Part shown: piece by piece, positions 22,901 to 36,065 of the stretch | Position numbering within the stretch: position 1 is the first letter of the stretch | How the letters are laid out: every line of letters starts with the position of its first letter | Program-made: the position numbers and the translations under genes | Assembly (NCBI GenBank): GCA_028751875.1 | Contig: CM054135.1 | Location: 10,741,131 to 10,805,130 of the forward strand | From: Rapana venosa | Lineage: Eukaryota; Mollusca; Gastropoda; Neogastropoda; Muricidae | DNA length: 64,000 nucleotides | Direction: 5' to 3' | Notes under the pieces: generated by a model | What the model was told of the DNA's origin: nothing | The model's input: only the letters and a program-made list of their open reading frames with translations | Database searches by the model: none

Positions 22901-25164
22901 TGAAGTCCACGTACAGGTCCACGTACTCCTCCCTGCAACACACACCACACAACCCCTCATCATCATCATCATCATCATCATCAACCATTACACCCAGTGG
23001 TGTGTAGGGCAGCAACAAAGCGCTTCCACTCCTGCCTATCCTGGGCTAACCTAGTCAATGAACACACCCCATAAACCTTCTTCAGTCTTCTGGGCAATAA
23101 CAACACCCCCCGCCATAAACCTTCTTCAGTCTTCTGGGCAATAACAACACCCCCCCCATAAACCTTCTTCAGTCTTCTGGGCAATAACAACACCCCCCCC
23201 CATAAACCTTCTTCAGTCTTCTGGGCAATAACAACACCCCCGCCATAAACCTTCTTCAGTCTTCTGGGCAATAACAACACCCCCGCCATAAACCTTCATT
23301 CTTCTGGGCAATAACAACACCCCCGCATAAACCTTCTTCAGTCTTCTGGGCAATAACAACACCCCCGCCATAAACCTTCATTCTTCTGGGCAATAACAAC
23401 ACCCCCCGCCATAAACCTTCTTCAGTCTTCTGGGCAATAACAACACCCCCCCCCATAAACCTTCTTCAGTCTTCTGGGCAATAACAACACCCCCCGCCAT
23501 AAACCTTCTTCAGTCTTCTGGGCAATAACAACACCCACCCTCCCTTGCCCAGCCCCTCTCCCCCCCAATGCTCATCCTGAACACAAAAAATATTTAACGC
23601 ATATATATGCAATTTTATTTCAGGAGGGTAATAGAGTGAGTTCCGAAGACTTTTGTTCATCCAGGTCTCGACTGAAATATTTGATGAACAGAAGGGGTAG
23701 CTAGCAGTGGAGGTGCTGGTAGGTGTGTGTGTGTGTGTGTGTGGTGTGTGTGTTGTGTGTTGTGTGTGTGTGTGTGTGTGTAGTGTGCGTGTGTGTGTGT
23801 GTTGTGGGGAAAGGTCGAAGGTAAGGCAGACAGAGGGATTCATCAAGACAAGGGTAGGGGAAAGGACTGGACAGACACAACATGGAAAAAAAATGTACAT
23901 GACAAAATCTAACCATAACATAGGACTTAATATTCACAACTTCTTGATACCACAAATTGACTAAAACTGCTACTAACAAGTGATTAAAACAACAACAACA
24001 ACAAAGATCTAACTCAATAAATAAACTACAATCTCAATACAAAGTGCAAAATCATTTTCCTGCTGTCACAGCCCAAAACCTTCAAAGCATTTAAAAAAAA
24101 CAACCTTTTGTACCTCGAATAGCAAGATTACTACATCGCTTATCCCTCATGACAACACGTCAGTATTTCAGGACAGTGGTGTCTGTCTGTGCACTGACTT
24201 GTTCTCGTGGGTGACGACCTTGTTGGTTCCTCCTGGGCACAGCTCCATGGCCTTGACCTCACCAAACACTTCCTGGTTCACCTGAATCACATAGGTCACT
24301 GCTATGCTCAGTGTATACTCATGAGAGCACAAAAACCATGCACATTCATTCTGTTCAAACAGCTGGAACTAGGATGACAGACTTGCATCATGCTCAATCA
24401 CTCAAACATCTAGTGCCAGTATTCACACAGCTAGTTAATATATTCAAACACATTCATTCATACTTTGCAACAAACATCCATAACATGTATACGCAAGTAA
24501 TCTTCTTCTTCCTTTTTTGTCATGTTTCTCCCAGGGGAGGTTTGACATTGATGAGCCATCTCCATCTCTCTCTGTTTTGAGCTTCCTCCTTATTCATGCC
24601 CCTTTCTCTAAGATCATCTGCAATAAAAGCAGCCCAGGTCTTGCTAGGTCTTCCCTTTGGTCTCTTTCCATCCCCTACGAAGTTCATTGCTCTTTTTTTG
24701 ATGTGGTGGTCTGCTTTCCGTTGAACGTGCCCAAACCAATGTATACGCAAGTAGTCAAGTATACATACCATGTACACTCACAGTTATGCACAATGACATA
24801 CATTCACATAATCTTATACACACAGTATCATTTGCAGATTCATTCAGACACAGACAATTTGAATCTTTCACACACAGACCTTTCTCCTTCTTACACACAC
24901 ACACACAAACGCACACACACAAACGTACACACACACACACAGACAAAACAGATGGACAGTTGTCTTTCACACACACACACGTATAATAATAATAATAATA
25001 ATAAATGGAATTTATATAGCGCTGTATCTTGCACAGACAAATCAAAGCGCTTGCACTCAACTCATTCTTACACAGTCATGCAACCAATAGCGAGTAATAG
25101 TTCTAACAAGTCCAAATGCGCACACTAACAAGTCCAAATGCGCACACTAACAAGTCCAAATGCG

Positions 25165-25201
<37 letters not shown>

Positions 25202-28200
25202 CCACCCACACCCCCACACGTCATACACTTTGGCAGGGTGATGGAATTTGTGGCTGTTGAAAAGCAGGGATAGCTATGAAATGAAACAGGAGAGGAAAAT
25301 CTTAGGTTGGAAACAAATATGTCTTGAGGCCAGATTTAAAGGAGTCACAAGAAGGCCTTTGGCGAAGAGAGATAGGGAGGCCATTCCAAATCGATGGACC
25401 AGAAACAGAGAAAGAGCGACGGCCAACAGTGGACTGGTTGAATCTAGGTGTTTGTAAGCACAAGGAATCTGCAGCAGAGCGAAGGGAACGAGAAGGGGTG
25501 TACAGGTGGAGACATTCACAGAGGTAGGAAGGTAGGAAGGTGCTGTTTTGTGGAGACATTTGTAACAGAGAGTACTGATCTTATAGTTTATTCTTTGTGG
25601 CACAGGCAGCCAGTGGAGAGATCGCAAGAGAGGGTAATGTGCTCAGATTTTATGTCTAATATGTCTAATATCACAATTTGTGAAGAGACGTAAACTGAAT
25701 CGAACACACACACACAGTGTCAAGACATAGATACACATTTAAGGTTCACACTCACACAAACACGCACGCGCGCACACACACATACAGAAAGAGAGATCAG
25801 AGAATGACAGAGGCAGACACTCACAGAGAAAGTTAGGCAAAAGACGTCCTCCACGTCCTCTCCCTCATAGTCCAGCAACTCCTGAAGGCTCCTGCACCAC
25901 ACACCACACACGCATGCACACACACACACATACATGCACGCACGCACACACACACATACTTACAGCAAGACATTTTACCCGTTGACCCCTTCAGGGGCAT
26001 GGTATTTGCATTTGTTTACCTCTTGAAGTTGTCACTGATGATTTTTCTGCATGAAATTCAAGATGCTCTCCCTAAGGAGAGCATGTTGCCACAAGAGCAA
26101 TGCCATTCATTCTTTTTTTCTTCTCTTTTCCTGTCAGCATGTGTATTTTGGTTCCCTATCAGTGTGGCTTTCTCTATAGAATTTTACCAGGGACGGCTCT
26201 CTTGTTGCTGTGGGTTCTTGTATGTGCACTGAATGCGTGTTGCACATGAGACCTTGATTTATCGCCTCATCTGAAAGACCAGCACCTAGACTGTTACTCA
26301 AAGTCTAGTGGATGGGGGAAAGTTAGGGCACACATTGGGAGTGAACCGGCACTTCTTGCTTTCTAGGCAGGTGCACTACCTCTTAAACCATTGATCCACC
26401 ATACTGGGGATATAAAACAAAAATGCTAGAAAATAGTAACATGTTGAAATGAGTTTGGGCACAACTCAACTGTTTCCATTACGCTGTTGTTGGTACAGCT
26501 CCATACAATGCCACCAGTGTTCACCATCTCTTGATTTGAACAATCATCGAAAAACACCAAATCAGTGACAAACCAGCCAAACAACAAACTATCTTCCAAC
26601 CTTTCCAAGTTTGACCAATTTCTCCAACTTTTAACATGCACACACAAACACACACCCAAAATAAGTGAAGAGCTTCTTCCTTTTAAACTTCATTCACACA
26701 GAAAGGTTTTTTTGCACATGCAAGTCAACCGTTGGAGGGCCCATTAGAGATTTTGTAAAAGAAACTTTCTCTTGATTACTTTTGCAGAGGTAGGTCCTCT
26801 TTAATTTTCTTAGCTTGTGCGTGTGTGCGCACACTCGAGCCTATGCCTGAAAGAATGTATGTGTGTAACATGGGAGAGACTGCATGTATGTAATATTACA
26901 TGAATGTCAGCATGTGCCTATATGTATCATTATATGACAGATTCAAGAGAATGTTCTACTGTCACTCCAGTGCTCTCATATTCACTAGGCAGGATGTCAT
27001 TGAAGTATATTCCATCATAACCATACCTTCCCACTGTAGGCATAAACTCTCTCAGATCTTCCAGCGTGATAGGCCTGCACACAAATTGAACAGTACATAT
27101 CAACAGCCATGTACGAGGATGTGTTTTCAATAAACTTGCCAAAAACATTTTAAAAAACTCAAATCAGGGGCAGGATAGCCTAGTTAGTGGTCAGAGTGAT
27201 GAGCTCACAATCTGAAGGCCCCGGTTTGAGCTGCCACCGGCAAACCTGTTTAAGGGGATTTTCCCCTGGAGTTAACATGTTCTGACACCACTCCCCTGAA
27301 AATCCTTCAGATGAGACTATAAACTGAGGTTCCATTTGTGAACACAGGAAAAACATCTTGCATACATGTGAAAACCTGTTCTGTCTTTCAAAAGATTACG
27401 TAATGTTTGCCTGAAGGATATCTTCAGTTTAACGTCTATTCACATTTTGTGATTTTAGACGGTTGCCTGAAGGAATAGATGACAACATTTATGAAACACA
27501 TGCACACTGGTGTCATGTTTAGATATTATTCGCAAAGTGTAATTATTTGTATATCCACTCCCCACCACACTATTACAAGAACTGTTACATGCCTATCTTT
27601 CAAATGCCTATATACATATATAGAAGACGGAAAACACACTACGAGGCAAATAAAAGTAAAAATTGTAAGACTGCACTTCTGCAGTAGATTGCGGAAAAGT
27701 AAAAGCTGTAAGCTAACTATGGAAAACACACTATGAGGCAAATAAAAGTAAAAATTGTAAGACTGCACTTCTGCAGTGGACTGTGGAAGAAAAGTGAAAA
27801 GCTGTACGTTAACACAGAGTGTACCTGTGGAGGAGTTTGCGGAAGAGGGCGAGGGGGAAGTGGAGGTCGATGATGGTGAAGTTGTAGATGGCCAGGCCAC
27901 ACAGCGTGCCGATCAGGTGAAACATCTCCGCCCCTTCAAACGTCTGCAACACCACACACGCCAGCCCCTTCTACACACGCTCCAACCCCTTTTACACACA
28001 CACCAACCCCTTTTACACACATACCAGCCCCTTCAAACGTCTGCAACACCACACACACACCGGCCCCTTCTACACACACACTCCAGCCCCTTCTACACAC
28101 ACTCCAGCCCCTTTTACACACACCAACCCCTTTTACACACATACCAGCCCCTTCAAACGTCTAAAACACCACACACACCAGCCCCTTCTACACACACTCC

Positions 28201-31200
28201 AGCCCCTTCTACACACACTCCAGCCCCTTCTACACACACTCCAGCCCCTTTTACACACACCAACCCCTTTTACACACACACCAGCCCCTTCAAACGTCTA
28301 AAACACCACACACACCAGCCCCTTCTACCACACTCCAGCCCCTTCTACACACACTCCAGCCCCTTTTACACACACCAACCCCTTTTTCACACATACCACC
28401 CCTTTTACACACACACTCCAGCCCCTTCTACACACACACTCCAACCCCTTTACACACACACCAGCCCCTTTTACATACATACTGGAACCCCTTTTACATA
28501 CATACCAGCCCCTTCTACAAAACCCCACCAGCCCCTTCTACACACACACCAGCCCTTCTACACACACACCAGCCCCTTTTACACACACACTGCAACCCCT
28601 TTTACACACATACTGCAACCCCTTTTACACACATACTGCAACCCCTTTTACACACACACTCCAACCCTTTTATACACACACTGCAACCCCTTCTACACAC
28701 ACACCAGCCCCTTCTACACACATACCAGCCCCTTTTACACACACACACACTCCACCCCCTTTTACACACACACCAGCCCCTTTTACACACACCAGCCCCT
28801 TCTACACACACTCCAGCCCCTTCTACACACACTCCAGCCCCTTTTACACGCACCAACCCCTTTTACACACATACCAGCCCCTTTTACACACACACTCCAG
28901 CCCCTTCTACACACACACTCCAACCCCTTTTACACACACACCAGCCCCTTCTACACACACACCAGCCCCTTCTACACACACACCAACCCCTTTTACACAC
29001 ACACTGCAACCCCTTTTACACACATACTGCAACCCCTTTTACACACATACTGCAACCCCTTTTACACACACACACTCCAACCCTTTTATACACACACTGC
29101 AACCCCTTTTACACACAAACTGCAACCCCTTTTACACACACACTGCAACCCCTTTTATACACACACTGCAACCCCTTCTACATACATACTGGAATCCCTT
29201 TTACACACACACTGCAACCCCTTTTACACACAACACTGCAACCCCTTTTACACACATACTGCAACCCCTTTTACACACATACTGCAACCCCTTTTACACA
29301 TTCTCCAATTGCTTTTACACACCCACTGTAATCCCCTTTACACATACATACTGCAACCCCTTTTACACACACTGTGACCCCTTTTACACACTCCAGCCCC
29401 TTTTACATACACATTGCAGCCCCTTTTTACACACACTGCAACCCCTTTTGCAAACACTGCAACCCCTTTTGCAAACACTGCAACCCCCTTTTGCGCACAC
29501 ACTGCAACCCCTTTTGCGCACACACTGCAACCCCTTTTGCGCACACACTCCAACCCCATTTTACATACACTCCAACCCCACTTACACACACTCCAGTTCT
29601 TTTCACCTATACTGCAACACCCCTTTTACACAACACTGCAACCCCTTTTACACACACACACTGCAACCCCTTTTACACACACACACTGCAACCCCTTTTA
29701 CACACACACTGCAACCCCTTTTACACACACACACTGCAACCCCTTTTACACACACACGGCAACCCCTTCAACAGTCTACGCCACGACCATAATTATCACC
29801 ACTCCTTCAAACATCCTCTTCAGTCTGCAGTGTTGTCTGTGAAATGAGCTAAAAAAAAAAATGCATTGCACTTCCGTCAAGTGGCTGACAAGTCAGGCCC
29901 AGCGCATCCAACTTTAGCGTAAGAGAGACTTATCTTTTCAGTCTTTCTTGAAAAAAACCCAAAAAAACGCAGAAGAATGGACCAAGAAGGCAGACAATAG
30001 ACAAGAAAGACGTGACAGGAAGAAAAGGAACAAGGCAGAAACAAAAAAAGAGAAGGATAGAAAAGAGGGAATTTCTAGCACAGAATTTCCAGAAGGTGGG
30101 GATGCTATTTATACCGACAGGCCCCCCCCCCACACACCACAAGGGAGGATCGCCACAAGACGTGAAGGAAACGAGAGCAGAGCTGTGCAGAGAGAGGGAG
30201 GAGAGTTACCTGAGCGTTGAACCACATGAGGCGAGACTCTTCATTGTAGAGGAACATGCCATACTTGGGGTCCAGCACTTCTCTCAGCAACAGCATGAAG
30301 AACTCCTGTCAACACACACACACCACATCAGTGGTCACACACACTTTTCCTCTGACCACAGCCTCATAGTGTAGTCAGTCCACACAACAAATACATTACA
30401 CATACAGTGTTACACAACATTTTCCTTGCACGGCCTAAATATTTGTCAATTCAACATACATTTAATACTAACATGCACCACACCACAATATTTTTAACAC
30501 CAACATACCAAAACATTATTTTGCACCTAATTTATATTAGTTTTTGGGGTCCTATAGAAATAGTTCTCAATTTAATTTTACAATAATAAACCCATACCCC
30601 AATTTTTGTTTTAAACCACCAACCAAAACAAACAAAACCAATAACTTATTTTGTACACATATTTATCAATACAAATTTTTTGGCATGAAAGGTTAATAAA
30701 CAATGGTTTGAAGGATTTATGAATAGAAATAATGACATGAACCTTGATCTTGGGAAAATAGATGGAAAGTAATTATTTGTCATACACACACCAACCAGAA
30801 AAATAGATTTAACAAATAGATTCAACATACAAACCCCCATGCAACTACTAACTCTGGTAGGTGATGGAGATTTCGGCTTTGAAGGAAGGAGGACAGATTA
30901 GTGATAACAGTGGGACAATCCTGGCAGATCTTAGGATGGAAATAAGATGGTTGATTTGACTGAAGATTCTCCGCGACAAAAAGTGGCAAGGCCACACAGC
31001 AGAAGTGGCAGGCAATATCAACCACCATCACTACCAGACACACTGCACAGCTGTCAGTTTCCCCCACTTTCAGCTGCTCTCAGCTGCTGTCCATTCCATC
31101 CTATCCCAGCCTAGCTGGTGCTGATTACAGCAGGAACTGACCACACTTGGACCTGGTAAAAGGAAGGGGCACGCTAATTTTAGCTCTCTTGACTGAGTGA

Positions 31201-34200
31201 TGTTGGATTTGTGCGCGGTGACTGACCTTTCGAACTCCCCCTTCGTCCACTGCCTCTTCTCCCAAGAATATGACCTGAAAAAAAAAACACATCAGAGTTG
31301 AATTTTCAAAAGCAGATAAGTAAACACACAACACCCAAGTGTTGGCAGAGCAAATTTTTGGTTTATTCAAAACCTTCTTCAAACTAAAAGATTGGCCAAC
31401 CGACCAGAGTTTAATTTTCGTGACTGCAATGAAAACCATACCATAACAACCTACCATAAACTAGCACAAATCAAATGAATGATGGCTAGCTGACAAAACT
31501 GAACTAAACTTTACAAGCTGAAGTCTTGAGAAACTAAACACAAGAAATTGGTACAGTAAAGATAGCATCATGATTGATGGCATTCAAAAATATGAGCAGT
31601 AAGGGTTACAACCTGACCAGACAGAAGGGGATAACACTGAAGAAACACACACCAGCTTTACAGCTAATGTAGTTTCTCCTTCACTTTATTGTTGGCATTA
31701 TTTTTTTTGTGTGTTTTCCCTTTCCCCCCCCCCAGTTCCTTGGCTAGAGCTCTGAAGTTCACCAATGCCGAGAGCTTTGTGTATGCAACTGTTTTTTCCT
31801 CCCACCATTTAGGTAACTGCATTCTGACTTCGGGGGTGGTGTCTAAACACACCATCTGTGTGCATGCAGATTTGGGGGGATTTTTAACAAAATTTTGTTA
31901 TCCATTCCCACTGGCACGAAATGGCCTACTCTTCCGAAAGGCAGAACAGGTTTTTAACAAGTGTGCAAGATGCTCTGCATGCATTCACACATGAGGCCTC
32001 ACTTTATAGTCTCATCCAAAGGACTTGAGACATTCAGTTTGATTTTTCTCGTCAAAATGGAAAGAAAAGGCAAGGCTGGGAATCGAACCCAGAACATCCC
32101 AGTTTACTTGTTCTGGCAAGGTGAATGTTTTCTAACCGTCCTGCCACCTTCCTTCCATCTTCCACATAAAATAAAAACCATTAAAAGGTGGTGTTACCAT
32201 AACCTATGTGGTCGTAGGGGAGCAAGGCATCAGAGACCTCACTTCTCCAGGGGCCAGCATATTGTCGAGGGCAGCACCCATCTCCTCTCCCTCGCTACTT
32301 TACCTTCCCTGACCCTTAAGAGGGCAGGTACCCATTTACAGCTGGGAGAACTGGGGGACCGTACTGAAGCCAAGGCGCGCAGTCACCCATCCAACTGGTA
32401 GTCACGCTCAATGCTGCTTAACACTGGCTTGGGGGAAAGTGAGTGCTCTGACCACTGAACTATCCCATCCCCATTAAAAAAGACACACAAAAAAGACAAA
32501 AATAAAAATAAAAAAGACATGCGATGTCTGCTGACCTTCAGCGGCTTCTTGAGGTCCTGGGGTCCGCACCTCTCCAGAATGCTGATGGTGTCCTTGACGA
32601 TGTTCTGCCGCGTGATGGGCATGGCCAGCACCGAGCTGGCGGGGTCGATGGGCATGAAGAGGCCCATCATGTTGCGCCGCGTCACCTCCTCCATCGCATT
32701 CTGCACACACACACACAGCCCCGCATACAATAATAATAATAAATGGAATATGTATGGCGCTGAATCTTGTCAAGTCAACAATTAAAAGCCGCTTGCATTC
32801 ATAACATTCATACGTATGCAATCGACCAAACGCTAGCATTCATAACATTCATACGTATGCAATCGACCAAACGCTGGCATTCATAACATTCATACGTATG
32901 CAATCGACCAAACGCTGCTTCACAATATCGACAAAATTCAAACCCTATCTCAAAATAAGGACTTTTCACAAACCCAAAGCCCATTTCTTTTTCTTCCTTG
33001 TTGAACACTGAGACAACTACTACTGTTGTCTGTCAATGAGCAGAAATGCGTTGCAAATCAGGCCCAGTGCATCCGACTTTGGCGTAAGCCTATCTGAAAA
33101 TACTGACTTTCACACAAACTCAAAGCCTTTTTCTTTTTATTTCACCAAAAAGTCCAGGAGTTCCGACAACTATCCCTGCAACACCAGAATCTCTCCTAAG
33201 AAAAACAAACAACTAAAGAGACAAAGAAAGAGAGAGAGGTGGACTTGCCCTCATCTGAAAGTGAGCGTCTGTCTGCAGCAGGATGGTTTTGGTGGCAGCA
33301 TCAAACAGGAAGGGGTAGTTGCAGAAGTGGATGCCCTGCACACAGCACCATCCTACACTGCACACACTAGTCCTTTTGTTCCCCTCCTCTGATCCTCAGC
33401 TACAGCTCTTGAGGTTGACCAAAGGCGAGATTTTGTGTATAGATTTACCAATGGTGATATTTTGTGTACAGATTTACCAATGGTGAGATTTTGTGTACAA
33501 TGGTGAGATTTTGTGTATAGATTTACCAATGGTGAGATTTTGTGTATAGATTTACCAATGGTGAGATTTTGTGTATAGATTTACCAATGGCGAGATTTTG
33601 TGTATAGATTTACCAAAGGCGAGATTTTGTGTATAGATTTACCAATAGTGAGATTTTGTGTATAGATTTACCAATGGTGAGATTTTGTGTATAGATTTAC
33701 CAATGGTGAGATTTTGTGTATAGATTTACCAATGGTGAGATTTTGTGTATAGATTTACCAATGGTGAGATTTTGTGTATAGATTTACTAATGGTGAGATT
33801 TTGTGTATAGATTTACCAATGGTGAGATTTTGCGCATTGATTTACCAAACGTGAGATTTTGTGTATAGATTTACCAAAGCTGAGATTGTGTGTATAGATT
33901 TACCAATGGTGAGATTGCGTGTATAGATTTACCAAAGGTGAGATTTTGTGTATAGATTGGTGAGATTTTGTGTATAGATTTACCAATGGTGAGATTTTGT
34001 GTATAGATTTACCAATGGTGAGATTTTGCATATAGATCTACCAAAGGTGAGATTTTGTGTATAGATTTACCAATGGTGAGATTTTGTGTATAGATTTACC
34101 AATGGTGAGATTTTGCATATAGATCTACCAAAGGTGAGATTTTGTGTATAGATTTACCAATGGTGAGATTTTGCATATAGATCTACCAATGGTGAGATTT

Positions 34201-35389
34201 TGCATATAGATCTACCAAAGGTGAGATTTTGTGTATAGATTTACCAATGGTGAGATTTTGCATATAGATCTACCAAAGGTGAGATTTTGTGTATAGATTT
34301 ACCAATGGTGAGATTTTGTGTATAGATTTACTAATGGTGAGATTTTGTGTATAGATTTACCAATGGTGAGATTTTGCGTATTGATTTACCAATGGTGAGA
34401 TTTTGTGTATAGATTCACCAAAGGTGAGGTTTAGTGTATAGATTTACCAAAGGTGAGATTTTGTGTATAGATTTACCAATGGTGAGATTTTGTGTATAGA
34501 TTTACCAATGGTGAGATTTTGTGTATAGATTTACCAATGGTGAGATTTTGTGTATAGATTTACCAATGGTGAGATTCTGTGTATAGATTCACCAATGGTG
34601 AGATTTTGTGTATAGATTTACCAATGGTGAGATTTTGCGTATTGATTTACCAATGGTGAGATTTTGTGTATAGATTCACCAAAGGTGAGGTTTAGTGTAT
34701 AGATTTACCAATGGTGAGATTTAGTGTATAGATTTACCAAAGGTGAGATTTTGCGTACAGATTCACCAATGGTGAGATTTTGCGTACAGATTTACCAAAG
34801 GTGAGATTTTGCGTACAGATTCACCAATGGTGAGATTTTGCATATGCAACCGTTTCTGCCCACCATGAAGGTAGCCGCATTCCGACTTCAGGGATAGTGT
34901 ATTAAAGATGACACGTGTGTACATCCATTTTTAACAATTTTGCTATCCATTTCTTCAGGCATAAAATGGCCTATTCTTAAGAAAATCAGAATGGGATTTT
35001 AACACGAATGCAACATGTTCTGCCTGTGTTCGCACACAGGACTTCAGTTTATAGCTTCTTCCAAAGAACTTGCGGGGGAGTGGAGTCAGCACTAATGTTA
35101 ACTAAAGGGTAAAATCCCCTGAAACAGAGGCATTCATGGTGCCTCCATCCCACGCTGTCAGATCACGAGTACAATGTTCTAACCACTAGGCTATCCCGCC
35201 CCCTCTAACACACTATGAACTGCCTTCTGCAATCTGTATCTGAACACAAACACACCTGTATGCTTATCCTCCTTACACATGCTTCAAGAAACAGGCACAG
35301 AAAGAGAGAGACAGACAGAGACAGAGATAAAATGGGAGAGAGAGAGCAAAAGCGAGAGCAAGACAAAGAGAGAGAGAGAGACAAAGAGA

Positions 35390-35481
<92 letters not shown>

Positions 35482-36033
35482 AGTAAGCTGCCCAGCCTAA
35501 TGTTTCTTCTCAGCATGACAAGGAAGAAGAGAAGGTAAAAGGGAAGGTAAAGGTGTCCCATAACCTATAAGGTCGTAGGGGAGCGAGGCGTCAGAGACCT
35601 CACTTCTCTAGGGCCAGCATATTGAGGGCGGCGCCCATCTCCTCTCCCTCGCTGCTTTACATTCCTTGACCCTAAAGAGGGCAGGTACCCATTTACAGCT
35701 GGGTGAACTGGGGGGAACTGTACTGAAGCCAAGGCGTGGCGCAAACGGTCACCCATCCAAGTGGTAACCACGCTCGACGCTGCTTAACTTGGCTGGGGGA
35801 AAGCGAGTGCTACGAAGAGAAGAGAATGGACGAAAAGAGGAAAAGGAGCAGAGTCATTCCAGGACCTGTTGCTTCTGCATGATCCAGCTGGTGTAGTCGT
35901 TGCGGATGTTGACCACGTCCTTCAGGTCCGGCACGTAGAAGCGGGTGTAGGGAATGACCTGGTGGTTGTCCTCGTTCACCTGTCGCACCACCAACCACAC
36001 ACACCTGCCGTCACCGCCACTCTCCTCCACACT

Positions 36034-36065
<32 letters not shown>

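Noticed and set aside
27776..29377. 533-codon plus-strand ORF rich in PFYTHT
   Set aside because: It translates the CCCCTTTTACACACA minisatellite in HERC4 intron 20; composition is purely repeat-derived and exon 21 lies antisense.
33414..34835. Regular 29-bp repeats resembling a CRISPR array
   Set aside because: Units are head-to-tail without unique spacers and derive from a SINE in an animal intron.
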